A stretch of 64,000 nucleotides of DNA from Diplolepis rosae (taxonomy: Eukaryota > Arthropoda > Insecta > Hymenoptera > Diplolepididae), in the NCBI GenBank assembly GCA_030998225.1, contig JAPYXD010000715.1:5336501-5400500 (forward strand), in the 5' to 3' direction. The notes below the pieces were generated by a model. That model ran no database searches and had not been told where the DNA came from. It saw only the letters and a list, made by a program, of their open reading frames with translations. Each line of letters opens with the position of its first letter. Position 1 is the stretch's first letter. This document shows, piece by piece, positions 56,888-64,000 of this stretch. The position numbers and the translations under genes were made by a program.

Positions 56888-57097
56888 TCATTCTACCTCT
56901 TTATTTCTTATTTCTAATAATTCGACCTCTCTTATATTATTTCCCGTTATTTCTATATTTTCGCTCTCTTCACCCCTTAATTTACTCATCGACAATTTAT
57001 TTCCCAACTCTGTCTCTTTTGTTTTTTCATTTTCGCTTATTTCATTTTTATTGGCCATTTTTTTGTTTTTCTTTATTTTTCCTGACCTTAATTTCAT
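56888..57097 (-). pseudogene. gypsy gag/pol N-terminal fragment
   Basis: The frame starts MKLRSGKIKKNKKMANKNEI and is lysine- and glutamate-rich, typical for the start of a gag-type protein (MxLRSGK is a common start). It is cut after about 70 codons. No capsid domain or zinc knuckle was seen before the protease region. Confidence 0.5.
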
Positions 57098-57099
57098 TA

Positions 57100-57385
57100 A
57101 TCTATTTCTATCTTACTCACTCGTGATGTCTGCTATTCCTATTATTTATTTTTTGATCACTTTCATCATTTACTCACTTTATTTATCATTTGGCAATTTT
57201 TACTCTTATAAGTGCTTTCGGCGGGTAGTGCCTGCTAATTGTTACAAGTGCTCTCGGGTGGCGACGAAGTGCGGTCTTTCGTCATACGAATTTTTGCCCG
57301 GGACATTACCCCACCTGTCATACCGGTAAGTTTAACAAAAAAAATCTTTTTAAGTGACAGGTAAAATTTACCACGTCACACGTTG
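57100..57385 (-). repeat. possible 5' LTR / leader of the gypsy element
   Basis: The non-coding part to the right of the gag-like start begins, on the minus strand, TGTGACGTGGTAAATTTTAC next to satellite sequence. The TG start and its position suit an LTR, but no second copy was found, so the boundary is uncertain. Confidence 0.35.
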
Positions 57386-57660
57386 CAATACTAGATATAA
57401 TGTTCAGAATGACGGGACATCAGAAATACCATTTTAAACACTTGAAATACTAGATACCCTATCCGGAATAACGGGACCTCAGAAATTCCATTTGACTATC
57501 TTAATTTCCAGCGCTCAACTTAACTTACCTGAAAAAGCTGTATTTTGAGCAGATGGAGTACTAGACATAATTTTAAGGATCTCGAGACTTTAAAAATATC
57601 ACCCGGGTATCTTAAAATTTGGGGTCCCAGCAAGACTTCCCGTAGAAAAAATATATTATA
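57386..57660 (+). repeat. ~110-bp satellite, monomeric right block
   Basis: About 2.5 diverged monomers (ATACTAGATATAATGTTCAG, GAATGACGGGACATCAGAAA, and so on) resembling those at 51660-51730. They join directly to the higher-order array. Confidence 0.8.
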
Positions 57661-60600
57661 AACAGCTAGAATCCTGAATTTAATTTTAGAATGACGGGAC
57701 AGTAGAAATACCTTTTGGCCATCTTAATGTTTAGCTCTCATCTTAACTTCCCTGAGGAAGCAGTATTTTGTGCACATGGACTACTACATATGATTTTTAG
57801 AATGCTGGAATCTCTAAAATACCACCCAGTTATCATACATTTCAGTTCTCAGCTCTAGTTTCCTTTGGAACATGTGTTTTCAGCACATGAAGCACTAGAC
57901 ATAATTTTTAGTCTGTCGAAACTTCAGAAATATCAGCTGGGTATCTTAGATTTGGGTTCTATGCTTGACTTCCCGTAGGAAAAATATATTATAAACAGCT
58001 AGAATCCTGAATTTAATTTTAGAATGACGGGACAGTAGAAATACCTTTTGGCCATCTTAATGTTTAGCTCTCACCTTACTTCCCTGAGGAAGCAGTATCT
58101 TGTGCACATGGACTACTACATATAGTTTTTAGAATGCTGGAATCTCTAAAATACCACCCAGTTATCATACCTTTCAGTTCTCAGCTCTAGTTTCCTTTGG
58201 AACATGTATTTTCAGCACATGGAATACTAGACATAATTTTTAGGATGTCGAGACAGAAATATCAGCCGGGTATTTCAACATTGGGTTCCCAGCTTGACTT
58301 CCCGTAGGAAAAATATATTATAAACAGCTAGACTAATGTATTTAATTTTAGAATGACGGGACAGTAGAAATAACATTTGGCAACTATAATGTTTAGCTCT
58401 CATCTTAACTTCCCTGAAGAAGCAGTATTTTCAGCACATAAAATACTAGACATAATTTTTAGAATGACTGGACCTTAGGAATATCACCCGGGTATCTAGA
58501 AATTGGGTTTCCAGCTTGATTTCCCGTAGGAAAAATATAGTATAAAAAGCTAGATTCCAGAATTTAATTTTAGAATGACGTGACAGTAGAAATACCTTTT
58601 GGCCATTTTAATGTTTAGCTCTCATCTTAACTTCCCTAAAGAAGCAGTATTTTCAGCACATGGACTACTGCATATCATTTTTAGAATGCTGGAATCACTA
58701 AAATACCACTCAGTTATCATACATTTTAGTTCCTAGCTTAAGTTGCCTTTGGGACATGTATTTTAAGCACATGGAGTACTAGACATAATTTTTAGGATGT
58801 CGAGACAGAAATATCAGCCGGGTATCTCAACATTGGGTTTCCATCTTGATTTCCAGTAGGAAAAATATAGTATAAAAAGCTAGATTCCAGAATTTAATTT
58901 TAGAATGACGTGACAGTAGAAATACCTTTTGGCCATTTTAATGTTTAGCTCTCATCTTAACTTCCCTAAAGAAGCAGTATTTTCAGCACATGGACTACTG
59001 CATATCATTTTTAGAATGCTGGAATCACTAAAATACCACTCAGTTATCATACATTTTAGTTCCTAGCTTAAGTTGCCTTTGGGACATGTATTTTAAGCAC
59101 ATGGAGTACTAGACATAATTTTTAGGATGTCGAGACAGAAATATCAGCAGGGTATCTCAACATTGGGTTTCCAGCTTGATTTCCAGTAGGAAAAATATAG
59201 TATAAAAAGCTAGATTCCAGAATTTAATTTTAGAATGACGTGACAGTAGAAATACCTTTTGGCCATTTTAATGTTTAGCTCTCATCTTAGCTTCCCTAAT
59301 GAAGCAGCATTTTCAGCACATGGACTACTGCATATCATTTTTAGAATGCTGGAATCACTAAAATACCACTCAGTTATCATACATTTTAGTTCCTAGCTTA
59401 AGTTGCCTTTGGGACATGTATTTTGAGCACATGGAGTACTAGACATAATTTTTAGGATGTCGAGACAGAAATATCAGCCGGGTATCTCAACATTGGGTTT
59501 CCATCTTGATTTCCAGTAGGAAAAATATAGTATAAAAAGCTAGACTCCAGATTTTAATTTTAGAATGACGTGACAGTAGAAATACCTTTTGGCCATCTTA
59601 ATGTTTAGCTCTCATCTTAACTTCCCTGAAGAAGCCGTATTTTTAGCACCTGGACTACTGCATATCATTTTTAGAATGCTGGAATCTCTAAAATACCACC
59701 CAGTTATCATACATTTCAGTTCTCAGCTCTAGTTCCCTTTGGAACATGTGTTTTCAGCACATGGAACAGTAGACATAATTTTTAGAATGTCGAGACTTTA
59801 AAAATATCACCCGGGTATCTTAAAATTTGGGGTCCCAGCAAGACTTCCCGTAGGAAAAATATATTATAAACAGCTAGAATCCTGAATTTAATTTTAGAAT
59901 GACGGGACAGTAGAAATACCTTTTGGCCATCTTAATGTTTAGCTCTCATCTTAACTTCCCTGAGGAAGCAGTATTTTGTGCACATGGACTACTACATATG
60001 ATTTTTAGAATGCTGGAATCTCTAAAATACCACCCAGTTATCATACATTTAAATTCTCAGCTCTAGTTTCCTTTGGAACATGTGTTTTCAGCACATGAAG
60101 CACTAGACATAATTTTTAGTCTGTCGAAACTTCAGAAATATCAGCTGGGTATCTTAGATTTGGGTTCTATGCTTGACTTCCCGTAGGAAAAATATATTAT
60201 AAACAGCTAGAATCCTGAATTTAATTTTAGAATGACGGGACAGTAGAAATACCTTTTGGCCATCTTAATGTTTAGCTCTCACCTTACTTCCCTGAGGAAG
60301 CAGTATCTTGTGCACATGGACTACTACATATAGTTTTTAGAATGCTGGAATCTCTAAAATACCACCCAGTTATCATACATTTCAGTTCTCAGCTCTAGTT
60401 TCCTTTGGAACATGTATTTTCAGCACATGGAATACTAGACATAATTTTTAAGATGTCGAGACAGAAATATCAGCCGGGTATTTCAACATTGGGTTCCCAG
60501 CTTGACTTCCCGTAGGAAAAATATATTATAAACAGCTCGACTAATGTATTTAATTTTAGAATGACGGGACAGTAGAAATAACATTTGGCAACTATAATGT

Positions 60601-63600
60601 TTAGCTCTCATCTTAACTTCCCTGAAGAAGCAGTATTTTCAGCACATAAAATACTAGACATAATTTTTAGAATGACTGGACCTTAGGAATATCACCCGGG
60701 TATCTAGAAATTGGGTTTCCAGCTTGATTTCCCGTAGGAAAAATATATTATAAACAGCTAGAATCCTGAATTTAATTTTAGAATGACGGGACAGTAGAAA
60801 TAACATTTGGCAACTATAATGTTTAGCTCTCATCTTAACTTCCCTAAAGAAGCAGTATTTTCAGCACATGGACTACTGCATATCATTTTTAGAATGCTGG
60901 AATCACTAAAATACCACTCAGTTATCATACATTTTAGTTCCTAGCTTAAGTTGCCTTTGGGACATGTATTTTAAGCACATGGAGTACTAGACATAATTTT
61001 TAGGATGTCGAGACAGAAATATCAGCCGGGTATCTCAACATTGGGTTTCCATCTTGATTTCCAGTAGGAAAAATATAGTATAAAAAGCTAGATTCCAGAA
61101 TTTAATTTTAGAATGACGTGACAGTAGAAATACCTTTTGGCCATTTTAATGTTTAGCTCTCATCTTAACGTCCCTAAAGAAGCCGTATTTTCAGCACATG
61201 GACTACAGCATATCATTTTTAGAATGCTGGAATCACTAAAATACCACTCAGTTATCATACATTTTAGTTCCTAGCTTAAGTTGCCTTTGGGACATGTATT
61301 TTAAGCACATGGAGTACTAGACATAATTTTTAGGATGTCGAGACAGAAATATCAGCAGGGTATCTCAACATTGGGTTTCCAGCTTGATTTCCAGTAGGAA
61401 AAATATAGTATAAAAAGCTAGATTCCAGAATTTAATTTTAGAATGACGTGACAGTAGAAATACCTTTTGGCCATTTTAATGTTTAGCTCTCATCTTAGCT
61501 TCCCTAATGAAGCAGCATTTTCAGCACATGGACTACTGCATATCATTTTTAGAATGCTGGAATCACTAAAATACCACTCAGTTATCATACATTTTAGTTC
61601 CTAGCTTAAGTTGCCTTTGGGACATGTATTTTGAGCACATGGAGTACTAGACATAATTTTTAGGATGTCGAGACAGAAATATCAGCCGGGTATCTCAACA
61701 TTGGGTTTCCATCTTGATTTCCAGTAGGAAAAATATAGTATAAAAAGCTAGACTCCAGATTTTAATTTTAGAATGACGTGACAGTAGAAATACCTTTTGG
61801 CCATCTTAATGTTTAGCTCTCATCTTAACTTCCCTGAAGAAGCCGTATTTTTAGCACCTGGACTACTGCATATCATTTTTAGAATGCTGGAATCTCTAAA
61901 ATACCACCCAGTTATCATACATTTCAGTTCTCAGCTCTAGTTCCCTTTGGAACATGTGTTTTCAGCACATGGAACAGTAGACATAATTTTTAGAATGTCG
62001 AGACTTTAAAAATATCACCCGGGTATCTTAAAATTTGGGGTCCCAGCAAGACTTCCCGTAGGAAAAATATATTATAAACAGCTAGAATCCTGAATTTAAT
62101 TTTAGAATGACGGGACAGTAGAAATACCTTTTGGCCATCTTAATGTTTAGCTCTCATCTTAACTTCCCTGAGGAAGCAGTATTTTGTGCACATGGACTAC
62201 TACATATGATTTTTAGAATGCTGGAATCTCTAAAATACCACCCAGTTATCATACATTTAAATTCTCAGCTCTAGTTTCCTTTGGAACATGTGTTTTCAGC
62301 ACATGAAGCACTAGACATAATTTTTAGTCTGTCGAAACTTCAGAAATATCAGCTGGGTATCTTAGATTTGGGTTCTATGCTTGACTTCCCGTAGGAAAAA
62401 TATATTATAAACAGCTAGAATCCTGAATTTAATTTTAGAATGACGGGACAGTAGAAATACCTTTTGGCCATCTTAATGTTTAGCTCTCACCTTACTTCCC
62501 TGAGGAAGCAATATCTTGTGCACATGGACTACTACATATAGTTTTTAGAATGCTGGAATCTCTAAAATACCACCCAGTTATCATACATTTCAGTTCTCAG
62601 CTCTAGTTTCCTTTGGAACATGTATTTTCAGCACATGGAATACTAGACATAATTTTTAAGATGTCGAGACAGAAATATCAGCCGGGTATTTCAACATTGG
62701 GTTCCCAGCTTGACTTCCCGTAGGAAAAATATATTATAAACAGCTCGACTAATGTATTTAATTTTAGAATGACGGGACAGTAGAAATAACATTTGGCAAC
62801 TATAATGTTTAGCTCTCATCTTAACTTCCCTGAAGAAGCAGTATTTTCAGCACATAAAATACTAGACATAATTTTTAGAATGACTGGACCTTAGGAATAT
62901 CACCCGGGTATCTAGAAATTGGGTTTCCAGCTTGATTTCCCGTAGGAAAAATATATTATAAACAGCTAGAATCCAGAATTTAATTTTAGAATGACGGGAC
63001 AGTAGAAATACCTTTTGGCCATCTTAATGTTTAGCTCTCATCTTAACTTCCCTAAAGAAGCAGTATTTTCAGCACATGGACTACTGCATATCATTTTTCG
63101 CTTGCTGGAATCACTAAAATACCACTCAGTTATCATACATTTTAGTTCCTAGCTTAAGTTGCCTTTGGGACATGTATTTTAAGCACATGGAGTACTAGAC
63201 ATAATTTTTAGGATGTCGAGACAGAAATATCAGCCGGGTATCTCAACATTGGGTTTCCATCTTGATTTCCAGTAGGAAAAATATAGTATAAAAAGCTAGA
63301 TTCCAGAATTTAATTTTAGAATGACGTGACAGTAGAAATACCTTTTGGCCATTTTAATGTTTAGCTCTCATCTTAACGTCCCTAAAGAAGCCGTATTTTC
63401 AGCACATGGACTACAGCATATCATTTTTAGAATGCTGGAATCACTAAAATACCACTCAGTTATCATACATTTTAGTTCCTAGCTTAAGTTGCCTTTGGGA
63501 CATGTATTTTAAGCACATGGAGTACTAGACATAATTTTTAGGATGTCGAGACAGAAATATCAGGCGTGTATCTCAACATTGGGTTTCCAGCTTGATTTCC

Positions 63601-64000
63601 AGTAGGAAAAATATAGCATCAAAAGCTAGATTCCAGAATTTAATTATAGAATGACGTGACAGTAGAAATACCTTTTGGCCATTTTAATGTTTAGCTCTTA
63701 CCTTAACTTCCCTGAAGAAGCCGTATTTTTAGCACCTGGACTACTGCATATCATTTTTAGAATGCTGGAATCACTAAAATACCACCCAGTTATCATACAT
63801 TTCAGTTATCAGCTCTAGTTCCCTTTGGAACGTGTATTTTCAGCATATGGAATACTAGACATAATTTTTAGGATGTCGAGACTTTAAAAATATCAGCCGG
63901 GTATCTCAACATTGGGTTCCCAGCTTGACTTCCCGTAGGAAAAATATATTATAAACGGCTAGACTCCTGAATTTAATTTTAGAATGAAGGGACAGTAGAA
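57661..64000 (+). repeat. satellite higher-order repeat array, 2208-bp period
   Basis: Monomers of about 110 bp are arranged as trimers of 329-334 bp. Using the AACAGCTAGA/AAAAGCTAGA block as a marker, positions are 57661, 57994, 58323, 58545, 58875, 59205, 59535, 59869, and then the same spacing (333, 329, 222, 330, 330, 330, 334) repeats exactly to 62077. Thus one higher-order unit is six trimers plus one dimer: 20 monomers, 2208 bp. The third unit starts at 62077 with 333, 329, 222, 330, 330, then 333, so one trimer appears to be missing. The array runs off the window. No coding potential. Confidence 0.95.

Larger units (their letters stand above)
53230..57378 (-). mobile_element. Ty3/gypsy LTR retrotransposon, rearranged, RT deleted
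   Basis: On the minus strand the order is gag-like start (57097), protease-like (56724), RNase H (56400), integrase (55903-54822), and a zinc-finger/coiled-coil frame (54741-53905). This is the usual Ty3/gypsy order with the reverse transcriptase missing. A TGTGACGTGG... sequence at the right edge (about 57378) may be the 5' LTR start, but no second LTR was found on the left. Satellite monomers flank the whole inserted region, though about half a monomer is lost at the junction. Confidence 0.7.

Noticed and set aside
57661..64000. Regularly spaced repeats as a CRISPR-like array
   Set aside because: The units are head-to-tail satellite monomers without unique spacers, in a eukaryotic context.

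Overview
This window is AT-rich, intron-like or heterochromatic DNA from a eukaryote, most likely an arthropod and probably an insect. The basis is its mobile-element fauna: mariner/Tc1-type transposases, piggyBac and hAT pieces, an R1-clade ORF1, Penelope-like elements (PLEs) with hammerhead ribozyme motifs, and Ty3/gypsy retrotransposons. No long intact host gene is visible. The species cannot be told from sequence alone.

Layout. 1-9.3 kb: nested insertions, namely a TTAA-flanked MITE, a PLE copy split by a rearranged piggyBac-like element, a BED zinc-finger remnant, and a decayed DNA transposon of an unnamed but recognisable family that itself carries two MITEs. 9.5-10.4 kb: R1-type ORF1 remnant, then a hAT scrap at 11.3 kb. 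11.7-19.3 kb: a 7.6-kb TA-flanked structure with patchy long inverted ends, enclosing a degenerate repeat array that contains a 1.1-kb almost exact inverted repeat. 20.5-21.7 kb: mariner remnant followed by two plausible host exons, a stop codon and AATAAA. 22.5-25.0 kb: a second copy of the unnamed transposon, with long inverted ends, coding pieces on opposite strands, and a head-to-head PLE pair inside. 25.36 kb: one clean 72-nt candidate exon. 26.4-27.6 kb and 33.0-34.2 kb: two mariner-like elements with both ends. 35-36.4 kb: two abutting TTAA MITEs. 40.0-41.6 kb: a large near-perfect palindrome. 44.7-48.1 kb: an internally deleted mariner and a PLE with reverse-transcriptase remnants and two direct terminal repeats carrying hammerheads. 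48.3-50.5 kb: gypsy pol debris. 50.6-51.2 kb: second copy of a MITE. 51.4-51.9 and 57.4-64.0 kb: a ~110-bp satellite interrupted by other DNA including a gypsy element without an RT domain. From 57.66 kb the satellite is organised in 2208-bp higher-order repeats of 20 monomers.

Nothing here forms an operon-like system. The unifying theme is self-complementary DNA. Five mobile elements or repeats have arms of hundreds of bases, and in at least two transposons the coding halves point towards or away from each other. Such a locus could be a pericentromeric transposon graveyard or a source of double-stranded RNA. That is inference and needs small-RNA and long-read data.
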